64,000 nt of DNA from Saccharomyces mikatae IFO 1815 (GCF_947241705.1 NC_079269.1:558001-622000), one strand, 5' to 3'. Shown: positions 51,941 through 62,730, numbered from the stretch's first letter. The notes: generated by a model from the sequence alone, not told the origin. Program-made: numbers and translations.

Positions 51941-52108
51941 GAGAGTAGAAGTTTTCTACCAAATTTGATTAATTTAATTACAGATCATCTTTTTCGTCTA
52001 TGTGAGACTGTTTGATATACGGTTATTTAACGAAAGAATTTCTTTATTTATGATTTTATTATGTAGCCCTTGTTATGGAGAAAACTGCTAGCGAGAGTAG
52101 TAGAAGTA

Positions 52109-53446
52109 TCAGCTCTTAAGACCAATTTCATTCAAAACCTTCTCAAGTTCTTCACTTTCCATCTTATCAGAAGAAGCGATCTGGTGGCACCTAATATTGT
52201 GCTTTTCGAATATTGCTTCATCGATTTTAACTTCGCCGCTCTTCAAATAAATAATATCTGTAATAAAATCCTGCCATTCGAAGTCACCATTCTTTGAATA
52301 AACACCCTTAGATTGTCTATAGCCTGATATTGCCCTACTCATAGAATCTATGATCATTTGAACGTAGTGTAAACCGTCTAAACCGAATATCTCTCTGTCG
52401 TACTTATTATTTATAAGTAAAACCTTCTTTGTATTACCTGATTCCAAAATAACTTCTGCAAGATTGCCAAGAATAAGAATTGGCAATAGACTTGTCATTA
52501 AAGAACCGATAGAATAAACAACCATATCAGCCCTTTTTACTTTGGAAATTGCTCTTGGATTTCCCACTGGCTTGATTTCTTCACCGTATGGGTTTATATA
52601 TAGTATCCTATTTACTGGTGCAGGTAGATTCTGAGATCCATCAAGCTTGTCGAAATGTAACTGTGAGTTCTTGAGTTCTGGAAGAATATAAATAGGATTA
52701 GCATACTCCTCTTCAGCCTCTTCTTCTTCTTCGTCATCCAGCAAAATCTTTAAATGATCGTCGTAAGCTCCAAGTAAATGAATGAATTTAGCTGAATGTA
52801 CTATGCCATTGGCTTTTGGGACAGATTTTGAAGGATGCGATATTTGTGATTGACCAGTTATCATCTCACCATTCGTCAACAAAGCCGAAATATGATGTGT
52901 GTGGTTTGTGTTTATACATGGAATAACGTGAACTAGAGGACTACACCTTCCAATCCTCATCATGAGTTCAATAGATGCATCAAGCGAACCCAAAAACAAT
53001 CTTGCGCCAGTCAAGAAAAAATTTCCAATGGATGCACTTTCGAACTGGAATGGATTTGAGTGCTTGATCTTTTTTAATAGTTCTGCCTGCATATGGATGA
53101 TAAAAGAGCGGCACATTTCTTTAACTTCTACCGAGATACTTTTCCATATGGGGTGCGATCCTTCTACTATTTCATTCCATTCTTTTTTCGCTTGTAGCTT
53201 GTCATCAGGTAGCCTATGACCGAATAACTTGACAAGCTGTTCATCCTGAAGAAGTCTAACTATCCTAGATCTAATGTCACCAATTGCTGGACCACCAACT
53301 ATTCGTAGAATCTCACTTGTGGACCCACCATTATCAGATATAGGTAATATATACGTCAGCTCATGCCCTTTTAAGATAGAAATATTCGAAAAGCAAGGAG
53401 TTAGTGAATTAGTGGCAGTTCCACCAGAGCATACAACAACGTTCAT
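52109..53446 (-). CDS. YNL011C: CofD/YvcK-family protein (YNL011C)
   Basis: This 445-aa protein is equivalent to YNL011C (about 444 aa), function unknown. It belongs to the 2-phospho-L-lactate transferase CofD / gluconeogenesis factor YvcK superfamily. The N-terminal motif VVCSGGTATNSL is the nucleotide-binding loop, followed by PISDNGGSTSEI (the family's DxGGS motif) and the GPAIGDIRSR motif, all within residues 1-65. An acidic insert (EEEEAEEEY) lies near 240. The family's bacterial members bind UDP-sugars; the yeast role is not established. Convergent with SPO1. Confidence 0.88.
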   Translation of the reverse strand: MNVVVCSGGTATNSLTPCFSNISILKGHELTYILPISDNGGSTSEILRIVGGPAIGDIRSRIVRLLQDEQLVKLFGHRLPDDKLQAKKEWNEIVEGSHPIWKSISVEVKEMCRSFIIHMQAELLKKIKHSNPFQFESASIGNFFLTGARLFLGSLDASIELMMRIGRCSPLVHVIPCINTNHTHHISALLTNGEMITGQSQISHPSKSVPKANGIVHSAKFIHLLGAYDDHLKILLDDEEEEEAEEEYANPIYILPELKNSQLHFDKLDGSQNLPAPVNRILYINPYGEEIKPVGNPRAISKVKRADMVVYSIGSLMTSLLPILILGNLAEVILESGNTKKVLLINNKYDREIFGLDGLHYVQMIIDSMSRAISGYRQSKGVYSKNGDFEWQDFITDIIYLKSGEVKIDEAIFEKHNIRCHQIASSDKMESEELEKVLNEIGLKS

Positions 53447-53928
53447 ATAGTATAGTAGAGTATTTTACCAAACTGTATTTCTTTGTCCCCTTAATACCTC
53501 GAGGAACAAAGATTATATTTCCTCTCTTTCATAGCTCGCCGAAAATAGTTTGAATGGATAAACCCACACATATCACATAACCAGTTCTTTGACAACACTA
53601 ATCGTGTTAATACAACGATAACCTGCAATATGTTATCCAAGTGTTGCACACTGATAAATAGAAAAATTGGAGTTACACCTCAATGCGGTGCACAATATAT
53701 AATCTTTACCCATGTATAGCCCATTCCGTTCAGATGTTTTTTTTATCTGAATGAGCGAAATTCTCGAGAATTATCGCATAATTTTTCAACATTATTTTTA
53801 TTATAACTTGGAAAAATAAAGTGTCCTCTCCTCTTATGTTTATTACCAAAATGGAACGCACACAATCTTGGAACTTTTCTTGCATACCGTAAGCTCAAGC
53901 GACATAACAGTACTTATATAAAAGGAAA
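53447..53928. other. YNL011C-PYP1 divergent promoter
   Basis: 482 bp between divergent genes, with a TATATAAAAGG stretch just upstream of PYP1 and an AT-rich middle. No other feature is recognised. Confidence 0.5.
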
Positions 53929-54654
53929 ATGGTCAAAGCTGTTATTTTTACCGATTTCGACGGTACTGTTACTTTGGAAGATTCTAATGATTATTTAACT
54001 GATACTTTGGGTTTCGGTAAAGAGAAAAGATTAAAGGTCTTCGAGGGTGTCTTGGATGATACCAAATCCTTCAGACAAGGCTTTACGGAAATGTTGGAAT
54101 CCATCCACACTCCTTTTCCTGAGTGTATCAAGATCTTAGAGAAGAAAATTCGCTTGGATCCTGGATTTAAAGACACTTTTGAATGGGCTCAAGAAAATGA
54201 TGTTCCAGTCGTCGTTGTTTCCAGCGGAATGAAGCCAATTATCAAGGTTTTATTAACTAGACTAGTTGGACAAGAGTCTATTCATAAAATTGATATTGTT
54301 TCCAATGAAGTCGAAATCGATGCGCATGACCAATGGAAAATCATCTATAAGGATGAAAGCCCTTTCGGGCATGACAAATCTAGAACAATTGATGCTTATA
54401 AAAAGAAATTTGAATCTACATTGAAGTCAGGTGAAGAAAGACCTGTTTACTTTTACTGTGGTGACGGTGTTTCTGATCTTAGTGCTGCAAAGGAATGTGA
54501 CTTGCTATTTGCTAAGAGAGGTAAAGACTTGGTTACTTATTGTAAGAGACAAAACGTACCATTCCATGAATTTGACACTTTCAAAGACATCTTGGCCAAT
54601 ATGAAGCAAGTTCTTACTGGTGAGAAGACAGTGACTGAATTAATGGAAAATTAG
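53929..54654 (+). CDS. PYP1: HAD-family sugar-alcohol phosphatase Pyp1
   Basis: This 241-aa haloacid dehalogenase-like phosphatase (YNL010W), in S. cerevisiae active on polyol phosphates such as ribitol 5-phosphate and sorbitol 6-phosphate, clears these side products. The HAD motifs are present: motif I DFDGTVT (D9 nucleophile, D11), motif II VVSSGM near 100, lysine motif III in the GHDKSRTIDAYKKK region near 150, and motif IV YCGDGVSDLSAAKE near 182. The length and codon bias fit a well-expressed cytosolic enzyme. Confidence 0.93.
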   Translation: MVKAVIFTDFDGTVTLEDSNDYLTDTLGFGKEKRLKVFEGVLDDTKSFRQGFTEMLESIHTPFPECIKILEKKIRLDPGFKDTFEWAQENDVPVVVVSSGMKPIIKVLLTRLVGQESIHKIDIVSNEVEIDAHDQWKIIYKDESPFGHDKSRTIDAYKKKFESTLKSGEERPVYFYCGDGVSDLSAAKECDLLFAKRGKDLVTYCKRQNVPFHEFDTFKDILANMKQVLTGEKTVTELMEN

Positions 54655-55099
54655 TAAAGGATTCTTATTGTTCACCAAAGTTTATGTTAAGGTGTAACTG
54701 TTATCTAAGTAACTATGCAGATATGTACCTTATAACTTCGTGTATCATTCATATGCTTAAAAGTGAAAGCGTCAAAAGAAAGCAAATGCTTCTCGGAATC
54801 GACGTGCTTAATGCCGAATCTCTTTAAAGTAAAACAAAGATAGATTAAAGTAATCATTAAGTATCAAGTCCAGTGAAAGGAGCAGAGAAGAAGAAAATGG
54901 TAAGCATTATTGGGGGTAGAAATAAAATGTGACCGATTTTCGCTGTATCACTAATTAGACAGTTCCTGTTATTCTCAAGCTTGTGCTGATTACCCCAATT
55001 TTTATATCTTCATATATAAGGGTGTGTTCCTGGTAAACTTACTCCTGCACAAACTTACAGTAAATTCAGCCAGCACTTGGCATAATTGCTTAATATAAA
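54655..55099. other. PYP1-IDP3 intergenic region
   Basis: 445 bp containing the IDP3 promoter, with an oleate-response element at 54794-54816. No other gene is seen. Confidence 0.55.
54794..54816 (-). promoter_or_regulatory. Oleate response element upstream of IDP3
   Basis: On the minus strand the sequence reads CGG-CAT-TAA, 11 bases, CCG, a full match to the Oaf1-Pip2 consensus CGGN3TNAN9-12CCG. It is 284 bp upstream of the IDP3 start. S. cerevisiae IDP3 is oleate-induced. Confidence 0.75.
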
Positions 55100-56356
55100 A
55101 TGAATAAGATCAAAGTTGTTAATCCAATCGTGGAAATTGACGGTGATGAGCAGACAAGAGTTATTTGGAAACTTATTAAGGAAAAGTTGATATTGCCATA
55201 TTTAAATGTGGATTTAAAGTACTATGACCTTTCAATCCAAGAACGTGATAGGACAAATGATCAGGTTACAAAGGATTCAGCTTATGCCACTTTGAAATAT
55301 GGTGTGGCTGTGAAGTGTGCTACCATAACACCCGATGAAGCAAGAATGAAAGAATTTAACCTCAAGAAAATGTGGAAATCTCCGAATGGAACAATTAGAA
55401 ACATCCTAGATGGAACTGTTTTCAGAGAACCTATCATTATTCCAAGCATACCTCGTCTAGTTCCACACTGGGAGAAACCAATAATTATAGGTCGTCATGC
55501 TTTCGGTGACCAATATAGGGCTACTGATATCAAGATCAATAGAGCAGGCAAATTAAGGTTACAATTTAACTCGGAAGATGGTAAAGAAAACATTGATTTA
55601 AAGGTTTATGATTTTCCTGACAGCGGAGGCATCGCAATGGCAATGTTCAACACAAACAACTCTATTGAAGGATTTGCAAAGGCATCTTTCGAGTTAGCTC
55701 TGAAAAGGAAACTGCCGCTATTTTTTACCACCAAAAACACTATCTTAAAAAACTATGATAACCAATTCAAACAAATTTTTGATGGCTTGTTTAATGAGAA
55801 GTATAGGGAAAAGTTTCAAGCTTTAGGGATAAAATATGAACATAGGTTAATTGATGATATGGTAGCACAAATGTTGAAATCAAAAGGTGGGTTTATTATT
55901 GCCATGAAGAATTATGATGGTGATGTTCAATCCGATATTGTGGCACAAGGATTTGGATCTCTTGGTTTAATGACGTCCATATTGGTTACACCGGATGGAA
56001 AAACGTTTGAAAGTGAGGCCGCCCACGGTACGGTGACCAGACATTTTAGACAACACCAAAGGGGTGAAGAGACATCGACAAATTCAATAGCTTCAATATT
56101 TGCCTGGACGAGGGCAATCATACAAAGAGGCAAATTAGACAATACAAGTGATGTTATAAAATTTGGAAACACACTAGAGAAGGCAACTTTGGACACAGTG
56201 CAAATAGATGAGAAAATGACCAAAGATTTAGCAATGATGCTTGGAAAGACTAGCAGGGAATCATACGTAACTACAGAGGAATTTATTGATGAAGTTTCTA
56301 GGAGGCTCATGAACGCGGTCGTGAATGAAAGAAAAAAAAGCTTATGCAGGCTATGA
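55100..56356 (+). CDS. IDP3: Peroxisomal NADP-isocitrate dehydrogenase Idp3
   Basis: This 418-aa homodimeric enzyme (YNL009W) converts isocitrate to 2-oxoglutarate inside peroxisomes, regenerating NADPH for 2,4-dienoyl-CoA reductase during oxidation of unsaturated fatty acids. Without a mitochondrial presequence it starts [20 protein letters not shown]. The isocitrate dehydrogenase signature [20 protein letters not shown] lies at about residues 273-292. It ends CRL, a peroxisomal targeting signal type 1; S. cerevisiae has CKL as recalled. Length is 418 rather than 420 owing to changes near the C-terminus. The upstream ORE fits oleate induction. Confidence 0.96.
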   Translation: MNKIKVVNPIVEIDGDEQTRVIWKLIKEKLILPYLNVDLKYYDLSIQERDRTNDQVTKDSAYATLKYGVAVKCATITPDEARMKEFNLKKMWKSPNGTIRNILDGTVFREPIIIPSIPRLVPHWEKPIIIGRHAFGDQYRATDIKINRAGKLRLQFNSEDGKENIDLKVYDFPDSGGIAMAMFNTNNSIEGFAKASFELALKRKLPLFFTTKNTILKNYDNQFKQIFDGLFNEKYREKFQALGIKYEHRLIDDMVAQMLKSKGGFIIAMKNYDGDVQSDIVAQGFGSLGLMTSILVTPDGKTFESEAAHGTVTRHFRQHQRGEETSTNSIASIFAWTRAIIQRGKLDNTSDVIKFGNTLEKATLDTVQIDEKMTKDLAMMLGKTSRESYVTTEEFIDEVSRRLMNAVVNERKKSLCRL

Positions 56357-56468
56357 GTCAACATGTTACCTATTGAAAAGAAAGTATGCTTCAGGACCAC
56401 AACTTGAATGTGTGCGTGTGAGAAACGGAAGACTTTGCAATATGGTGAATACGTATAATAAAATGATT

Positions 56469-58499
56469 CTAAACTATATTAATCTTACTGTAACCCTTTA
56501 CCTCGCTATCACAGCTGACGCATGCAGCGAATCCTTTATAGCCAAGCGATATCCTGCATTCGTCACACAATGCAAGGCATCTACACGGCCAAGTTACGAT
56601 ATTTCTTTTGTTGACTCTGCAGGTTAGGCAGGAAAGATTAATATCCTCTATTTCGTCGCAACCATCCAGCGGAAAATCGAACTTGAACTCCGATTTCTCA
56701 TCATCATTAATATCTAAACGTTTGTATATATAGCTGGAATTTTTGTGATGCAGAAGACGTTCCATAACAGTATCGACTAGTACACCATCCGAATTTTTTT
56801 TACCATACTGTGCTCTTGTTAAAGGTCTCCCTATCTTGTTATGCTCATCCATTTCATAGTTTAAAATGGACCACATGGAAACGTTCCAGGCAATTTCCTT
56901 TAAATCATCTAAATCGACAGCGTTACTCGATAAATGGGTTAACTCTTTTTCTTCCTCCATAATTGTTTGACTTTCACTATCATCATCAAATTCTTCGTCT
57001 GAAATACTGTCATCGATATCATTGGGAGGGAAGTAATCTTTTGATGTGTCCTCTTCAGGAAGCAATAGCTCTCGGTGTTTGAGATCACTTTCGGAATCAA
57101 GTTCTTTGACGTCGGGCTTATATAAGAACTTTTTATAGTTCTTTTCCGTTACATATCTGTTAAAGTCTCTCCTACTACGTTTTTTCACTTCTGGTTTATG
57201 ATTTATGTTATTCCTCAAATTTTCGTTCCATATAATATTCTTTAATAGCCCCGAATACTCCATCGCCATGGTTTTTAATAACTTTAGAAAACCTAGATAT
57301 GTGTTAATGAAACCAGGTAATTGAGAAACGGTAGTAATTTCCTTATGAGATAGCAGGTCCTCGGGTGTCGATTGTAACTGGTTTAAATATCCACTAACCA
57401 TGTAGCTATTATTTAAAGTGGAAATCTCATCAGCGATTTTCATGTTATCTGATTTTTTAAGTATTTCGTGGTCACTTGATGTTAAATACAAGCACAATGA
57501 AAGAGCTACTTTATTGAATTCCTCTTCTCCATTGTAGTTGTTTGACTTCCACCACTTTGTTAAATTCTTATATTTTGAGTATAGAGATTGGAATAAATTA
57601 CCTGTGAATAAGGCCTTCAAGAAAGTGCCTATGGAAGCCAGCAATAAAATGGAAATATAAAAAAAACTAGGGAAGTAATTATGAATAAGACAGATATTAA
57701 CAAAGTCTAGCCCGTTAAGATAAGTTCTGACTATGCATGTTATGAAGAAACCCACATTCAATATAACATCTGCACATAATCTATAGGCTCTTATATGAAG
57801 TAATTCTACCAAATGGATTACTAGCCTGTGAGAAACTGCTCCTAGAAGTTCAACGTTGTCGCCTATATGTTGTTGCCCTGCTGGCACTTTGGATATGATA
57901 TAAAGATTCAATGAGAGACCCCATATAGAAAAATCAGAGCACACCAAAGAATGAGCATTTGTGGTTGAAGAAATGAAACTTTCAATACAATCAGATAAAG
58001 CTGTGAATAAGAAAACACTTAGGGCATACGAATCCATATTACGCACGTACAGCTCCTGTAAGAAACCGACTGCACCCAGAAGTTGTAAAAGTACGTTAAT
58101 CAGTGACGTTATGGCCACTGAATGAAGCATAGTTTTTGACCAAAGAGGTAAACGAATGCTGTTAGAACTTGACCTCAACGAGGACATTACAGTTAGCCTA
58201 TTCAACATAATGGCGGTACTAAAACATAGAGCAGCATACTTACTTACCGAGTACGAAAAAAATATTCTGATCCCTGTTTTAATCATTTTCAGGGTAGTAA
58301 TGTCACCTTCCTCGAACATTGCTTCAAATGGGTCAAAAGCGCGGGCTGAAACTATAGTAGTGTTCAAATTTGTAAAACCATCCAGTTCTTGAGTTGTGTT
58401 ATCCATGGTACTGAAATTTCCTGTCTTGCTGTGAAAAACGCCAAATACATCTTTGTTATGTAGTAATTGCTTAAATTGCTGAATAATGTTGGTAGGCAT
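56469..58499 (-). CDS. ASI3: Inner nuclear membrane RING protein Asi3
   Basis: This 676-aa E3 ubiquitin ligase subunit (YNL008C) of the Asi1-Asi3 complex at the inner nuclear membrane degrades unprocessed Stp1/Stp2 and misplaced membrane proteins (nuclear ERAD). It has a multi-spanning N-terminal half with hydrophobic segments in about residues 70-330. An acidic middle (about 460-540) is followed by a C-terminal RING at about 625-665 (CLTCRVNKRNIVTWPCRCLAL, CDECRISLG, CVSC). The start at 58499 aligns with S. cerevisiae MSTNIL; another ATG lies one codon earlier. It is fast-evolving. Confidence 0.95.
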   Translation of the reverse strand: MPTNIIQQFKQLLHNKDVFGVFHSKTGNFSTMDNTTQELDGFTNLNTTIVSARAFDPFEAMFEEGDITTLKMIKTGIRIFFSYSVSKYAALCFSTAIMLNRLTVMSSLRSSSNSIRLPLWSKTMLHSVAITSLINVLLQLLGAVGFLQELYVRNMDSYALSVFLFTALSDCIESFISSTTNAHSLVCSDFSIWGLSLNLYIISKVPAGQQHIGDNVELLGAVSHRLVIHLVELLHIRAYRLCADVILNVGFFITCIVRTYLNGLDFVNICLIHNYFPSFFYISILLLASIGTFLKALFTGNLFQSLYSKYKNLTKWWKSNNYNGEEEFNKVALSLCLYLTSSDHEILKKSDNMKIADEISTLNNSYMVSGYLNQLQSTPEDLLSHKEITTVSQLPGFINTYLGFLKLLKTMAMEYSGLLKNIIWNENLRNNINHKPEVKKRSRRDFNRYVTEKNYKKFLYKPDVKELDSESDLKHRELLLPEEDTSKDYFPPNDIDDSISDEEFDDDSESQTIMEEEKELTHLSSNAVDLDDLKEIAWNVSMWSILNYEMDEHNKIGRPLTRAQYGKKNSDGVLVDTVMERLLHHKNSSYIYKRLDINDDEKSEFKFDFPLDGCDEIEDINLSCLTCRVNKRNIVTWPCRCLALCDECRISLGYKGFAACVSCDSEVKGYSKINIV

Positions 58500-58761
58500 C
58501 ATCCAAACTTATAAAAATCCCCACCGAATGGCTGCCCCTGACAAACTTCAATCTACGATTATCTTCTGCTAAATCAACTATTCTTTACATACAAACATTT
58601 AGAGTTCAAGAGCAGGGTAATAAAATATATGTAAACCTCAATTTACCGCGCATTGCAGCGCGAAGTTTAAGATTTTAAAATTACTATTTATAATGTGTAT
58701 AATTCCTTGTTGTGGTAATTTACTTAATACTTATAATTGTAGTTAATTCTTATAATTAGTA

Positions 58762-59862
58762 TTAGAAATTTTCATCTATAGCACGTTTCTGAGCGTCGTT
58801 TAATGATATTGGATAGTCCACTTTATATTTTACAATCAAATTACCTCTCTGAGATGGGTTCTTTGGGGTTGGCATACCTTGGCCAGGATATGTAGAAGTT
58901 TGCGAAGGTTGAACAGGTTGTACTCTTGACAAAGGTAAGGTTCTGCCATCAATTGTTTGGATAGTTTTTGAGAAACCTAGCAATGATTCTTTAAACGACA
59001 GTGGCAGAGTATAAATAAGATCATCACCGTCCCTCTTAAAGTTTGGATGGCTTTTCTCTTGAATGACAAACTGTAACGTTTTTCTACGGCCCGTTTGGGG
59101 ATTGTAATCACCTTGATTCTTGTATGTTATTTTAGTACCTGCTTTCCAACCCGGTTTTAATTGAATATCAATTTGCGTCTTTTCAGAAGCCCCATGGGGA
59201 CCCTTTCTTCCAATTTTAAACGATTTTTTTTTACCAACGAATAAATCCTCCAAACTAACTGGTAAATTCACTTGAACTGTTTCTTCCTCCGGATACGTAG
59301 GGGAGCTCGATGCGGATCTGAAACCCCCAGGCATTCCTCCCATACCACCATGCATTCCTCCCATTCCGCCAGGCATTCCTCCCATACCACCAGGCATACC
59401 TCCCATACCACCGGGCATACCTCCCATACTAGCACCTCCACCAGATGGGTAACTAGAGAAACTAAACCCGCTGTCATCAGCACCACCGAAGGGAGAGCTG
59501 CCACCAAAGAATTGTGAAAAGATATTGAAAGCATCTTCATTGCTAAAGGCGTGACCACCGGAGAAGCCACCAGCTCCACCAGGGAAGCCACCAGCTCCAC
59601 CAGCACCGCCTGGACCACCAGCACCAAAGCTTGGACCACCAGACCTAGCAGCTTCGAGACCATATTGATCATATATTTCTCTTTTTTGAGAATCATTTAG
59701 AATTTCGAAGGCCTCTGATATCTCTTTAAACTTTTCAGTGTCACCTGTTGGTTTATCTGGATGGTATTTCAAGGCAGCCTTTCTATAACCTTTTTTTAGT
59801 TCTTGCTCATTAGCAGTTGGAGATACTCCGAGTAAATCATAAAGTTTTGTCTCTTTAACCAT
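58762..59862 (-). CDS. SIS1: Essential type II Hsp40 co-chaperone Sis1
   Basis: This 366-aa J-domain protein (YNL007C) is the Hsp70 (Ssa) partner needed for translation initiation, prion propagation and nuclear protein quality control. The J domain spans residues 1-70 with YHPDKPTGD (HPD). A Gly/Phe region follows at about 75-125 ([15 protein letters not shown]), then a Gly/Met region built of seven-residue GGMPGGM-type units. The C-terminal peptide-binding barrels span about 195-340, and the dimerisation tail ends IDENF. S. cerevisiae is 352 aa as recalled: the 14-residue excess equals two extra Gly/Met heptads. A five-unit heat-shock element lies upstream. Confidence 0.98.
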   Translation of the reverse strand: MVKETKLYDLLGVSPTANEQELKKGYRKAALKYHPDKPTGDTEKFKEISEAFEILNDSQKREIYDQYGLEAARSGGPSFGAGGPGGAGGAGGFPGGAGGFSGGHAFSNEDAFNIFSQFFGGSSPFGGADDSGFSFSSYPSGGGASMGGMPGGMGGMPGGMGGMPGGMGGMHGGMGGMPGGFRSASSSPTYPEEETVQVNLPVSLEDLFVGKKKSFKIGRKGPHGASEKTQIDIQLKPGWKAGTKITYKNQGDYNPQTGRRKTLQFVIQEKSHPNFKRDGDDLIYTLPLSFKESLLGFSKTIQTIDGRTLPLSRVQPVQPSQTSTYPGQGMPTPKNPSQRGNLIVKYKVDYPISLNDAQKRAIDENF

Positions 59863-60358
59863 TATTAGTTGTGTATACTATACTATACTCTATTATATTA
59901 TTGTGATGGCGAAAAAAAACTCAAATGCAAACAATTTTATCCTCTATCCTCTGAAGAGTCTGTGGATGTATATACTATTCAAAGTTAATGAAAAAAATGG
60001 TATAGAGCCTAGCTAAAATATGTTAGAACTCTCACTAATAAAAGCGCTTAAATTTAAAGAGGGATTACCGATACGGCAAGGGGATGAGAAACCTATACAT
60101 ATATATTAAATCTCGAACTGCCTTACCAAGGAGTTTGTGCTGACAGTGGTTGAAAAACCCGTAAAAGGATAGACACATCTTTTTCCAGAAGTTTCTGGAA
60201 CGTTCAGGTAGGCTAAGAGGGTAACACATCTGGCTATCAGACAGAAAAAGTAACGACTATTAATGATTATGCTATAGTAAGGCCAGAGAAAGAGTTATAT
60301 TGCTAGCGTGACAATTAAAGTAGCTAACCCGTCAGAATAATTAAAAGAGTTCTGAAAT
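59863..60358. other. SIS1-LST8 divergent promoter
   Basis: 496 bp shared by divergent genes, containing a perfect five-unit heat-shock element (60183-60205) and a TATATATATTAAAT stretch near 60105. No other gene is seen. Confidence 0.6.
60183..60205. promoter_or_regulatory. Perfect five-unit heat-shock element
   Basis: Alternating TTC and GAA units at 60183-60205: TTC-2-GAA-2-TTC-2-GAA-2-TTC with exact 2-base spacers. This is a high-affinity Hsf1 site. It lies 321 bp upstream of SIS1 and 154 bp upstream of LST8; SIS1 is a known Hsf1 target. Confidence 0.85.
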
Positions 60359-61270
60359 ATGTCTGTTATCCTAGTATCTGCCGGCTACGACCACACCATA
60401 AGGTTTTGGGAAGCCCTTACTGGGGTTTGTTCAAGGACAATTCAGCATTCCGACTCACAGGTCAACCGGTTAGAAATTACCAACGATAAAAAGCTGTTAG
60501 CTACAGCAGGGCACCAGAACGTACGGCTTTATGATATTCGGACGACGAATCCAAATCCCGTGGCTTCCTTTGAAGGTCATCGAGGAAACGTTACCTCCGT
60601 TTCTTTCCAACAGGACAATAGATGGATGGTAACATCTAGTGAAGATGGGACCATAAAGGTATGGGATGTACGTTCCCCATCTATTCCTAGAAATTATAAA
60701 CATAACGCACCTGTAAATGAAGTGGTAATACACCCTAACCAAGGTGAGTTAATATCTTGTGATCGAGATGGTAATATTAGGATTTGGGACTTGGGGGAGA
60801 ACCAGTGTACGCACCAGTTGACTCCTGAGGACGATACCTCTCTCCAGTCCTTGTCTATGGCAAGCGATGGTTCGATGCTGGCCGCCGCGAACACTAAAGG
60901 CAATTGCTACGTATGGGAAATGCCTAATCATACTGATGCGTCTCACCTCAAGCCAGTAACTAAATTCAGAGCGCATTCTACCTATATAACTAGAATACTA
61001 TTATCATCCGATGTAAAACATTTGGCGACATGTTCAGCTGACCATACAGCCCGTGTTTGGTCAATTGATGATGATTTTAAGCTAGAAACGACATTGGATG
61101 GTCACCAAAGATGGGTTTGGGATTGTGCGTTTAGTGCTGACAGTGCGTATTTGGTAACAGCATCGTCTGACCATTATGTTAGATTATGGGATTTATCAAC
61201 GAGAGAAATTGTCAGACAATACGGAGGACACCATAAGGGAGCTGTGTGTGTAGCGCTAAACGATGTTTAG
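60359..61270 (+). CDS. LST8: TOR complex subunit Lst8
   Basis: This 303-aa seven-bladed WD40 propeller (YNL006W) binds the kinase domain of Tor1/Tor2 and is present in TORC1 and TORC2. WD repeats with regular GH...IKVWD-type ends cover the entire length (for example GHRGNVTSVSF with IKVWD, GHQRWVWDCAF with VRLWD). The protein appears identical to S. cerevisiae Lst8 as I recall it, unlike most genes here, pointing to intense purifying selection. Confidence 0.98.
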   Translation: MSVILVSAGYDHTIRFWEALTGVCSRTIQHSDSQVNRLEITNDKKLLATAGHQNVRLYDIRTTNPNPVASFEGHRGNVTSVSFQQDNRWMVTSSEDGTIKVWDVRSPSIPRNYKHNAPVNEVVIHPNQGELISCDRDGNIRIWDLGENQCTHQLTPEDDTSLQSLSMASDGSMLAAANTKGNCYVWEMPNHTDASHLKPVTKFRAHSTYITRILLSSDVKHLATCSADHTARVWSIDDDFKLETTLDGHQRWVWDCAFSADSAYLVTASSDHYVRLWDLSTREIVRQYGGHHKGAVCVALNDV

Positions 61271-61614
61271 CCTTAGCTTGCTAACTACCAAGTTGTCTGA
61301 AGGGAAACAGGAGCGATAGACATTATTGGTCTCTCTCTTTAATTTATCTGCCTTTTTAATAAGTGTAGAACTTATAGCATATCATGACTAATTAGTCAGT
61401 TGATTGCCCGTAAAGTCAAAGCAATTCCGCTGTACTTAATGGATGAAAAGGAAGCGGGCGCGTACTGCGTAAACATTGTTCACTTGTATCTATTTTCGAA
61501 CATTTTATTTCATTGTAGACGGGAGTATGGCTGTTTGCATGATGAAATATTGATATTTACAGGTATTTCTAAACATTTTTATAAGTGTATATATCGTGCA
61601 TAGGAAAAGAAAAA
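61271..61614. other. LST8-MRP7 convergent spacer
   Basis: 344 bp between the stop codons of two convergent genes. No RNA or protein gene is recognised. Confidence 0.5.
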
Positions 61615-62730
61615 TCAAAGCTTGTTCAAATAAGCTTGCTTGGTTCTAGCGATGATTTGGACTTTGTTCTTGGTGTAGTCAAAACGTCTAGACACAATTG
61701 TTTTCTTTCCTATTTTAGTTTCAACGGTACTGTCCGTTTCGGGGAAGACGGGCTTTAAGTATTTCCTACGCAAATGAACCTCTTCTGATAAAGTCAGGAA
61801 GTTACAAGCGTCTTTGAAAAGTGCCTTAATGTCGTTCTTGTCTTTTTTGGTTCGTACGTGTTGCACTTTTTCTAAATCCCCCAGTAGCTTTACCTTCAAG
61901 GCTTGCTTCTCTTGTTCAGAAATGTACTGATGCAATTTTAGCTTATTATTGAAAGATGTAGATGAATTCAATAGATCACTACAGCTATCAATCTTTGATA
62001 GACTTTCTGTCAATTTCTCATTTGTCCAGTTTTCTCTCTTTGCCTTTAAACGCTCTTCTGTTTTTAAGTAGTATCTACTATTGAACCTTGCATCTTCAAT
62101 GGAGAAACCGTTCTTCAATGAAGCCCTTACACGAGTCAAATATAATGTTGCCAAATCGATGTCCGCTATATCCAACTTAAGTTCTTCTTGAAGAACTTTA
62201 CTAAGTTCCTTCTGTAATTCTTTCCTTTTGGATTCCCTGATATTCAACTGTTTTAAAATATCAGGTTTGGCAAGATAATCTTTTCTGGATATAGAATTCT
62301 CTTCTTTAGACGCTGCTCTCTTGTTAGTAAGCTCAAAATGACCAAACCTTCTTATGGTTGGCTCAAAGTGAGGGGATGGTAAGTTCAAATCGCGACTTAA
62401 AGCCACGCCGATAAACTTTCTTTTTGGATGAAAAGGATCAAGGTAGTAACGAACAACTCCAGGCTCCAAAGCAAATATGGAATGATCCTTCCCTATACCA
62501 ACGTTTTCCCCGGGATAGAACTTAGTTCCTCTTTGTCTCATAATAATTTCACCTGGGGAAACATCCTGGCCTTCATACTTCTTTGGACCTAGTCTTCTCC
62601 CTGCAGAATCTTTCATGCTTGTTCTGGAACCGGCTGCTCTTTTAGTGGCATTACGCACTTGAACGAACACACCAGATACACTCCTTTGACGTGAAAAGCT
62701 ACAGGCATCTAGTATAGCATAATTCCACAT
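61615..62730 (-). CDS. MRP7: Mitochondrial ribosomal protein Mrp7 (bL27m)
   Basis: This 371-aa protein (YNL005C) of the large mitochondrial ribosomal subunit is homologous to bacterial L27 over about residues 32-115 ([53 protein letters not shown]). N-terminal residues 1-27 are a mitochondrial targeting sequence. The roughly 250-residue C-terminal extension, rich in Lys/Leu helices, is specific to fungal mitoribosomes. The same length as in S. cerevisiae. Confidence 0.96.
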   Translation of the reverse strand: MWNYAILDACSFSRQRSVSGVFVQVRNATKRAAGSRTSMKDSAGRRLGPKKYEGQDVSPGEIIMRQRGTKFYPGENVGIGKDHSIFALEPGVVRYYLDPFHPKRKFIGVALSRDLNLPSPHFEPTIRRFGHFELTNKRAASKEENSISRKDYLAKPDILKQLNIRESKRKELQKELSKVLQEELKLDIADIDLATLYLTRVRASLKNGFSIEDARFNSRYYLKTEERLKAKRENWTNEKLTESLSKIDSCSDLLNSSTSFNNKLKLHQYISEQEKQALKVKLLGDLEKVQHVRTKKDKNDIKALFKDACNFLTLSEEVHLRRKYLKPVFPETDSTVETKIGKKTIVSRRFDYTKNKVQIIARTKQAYLNKL

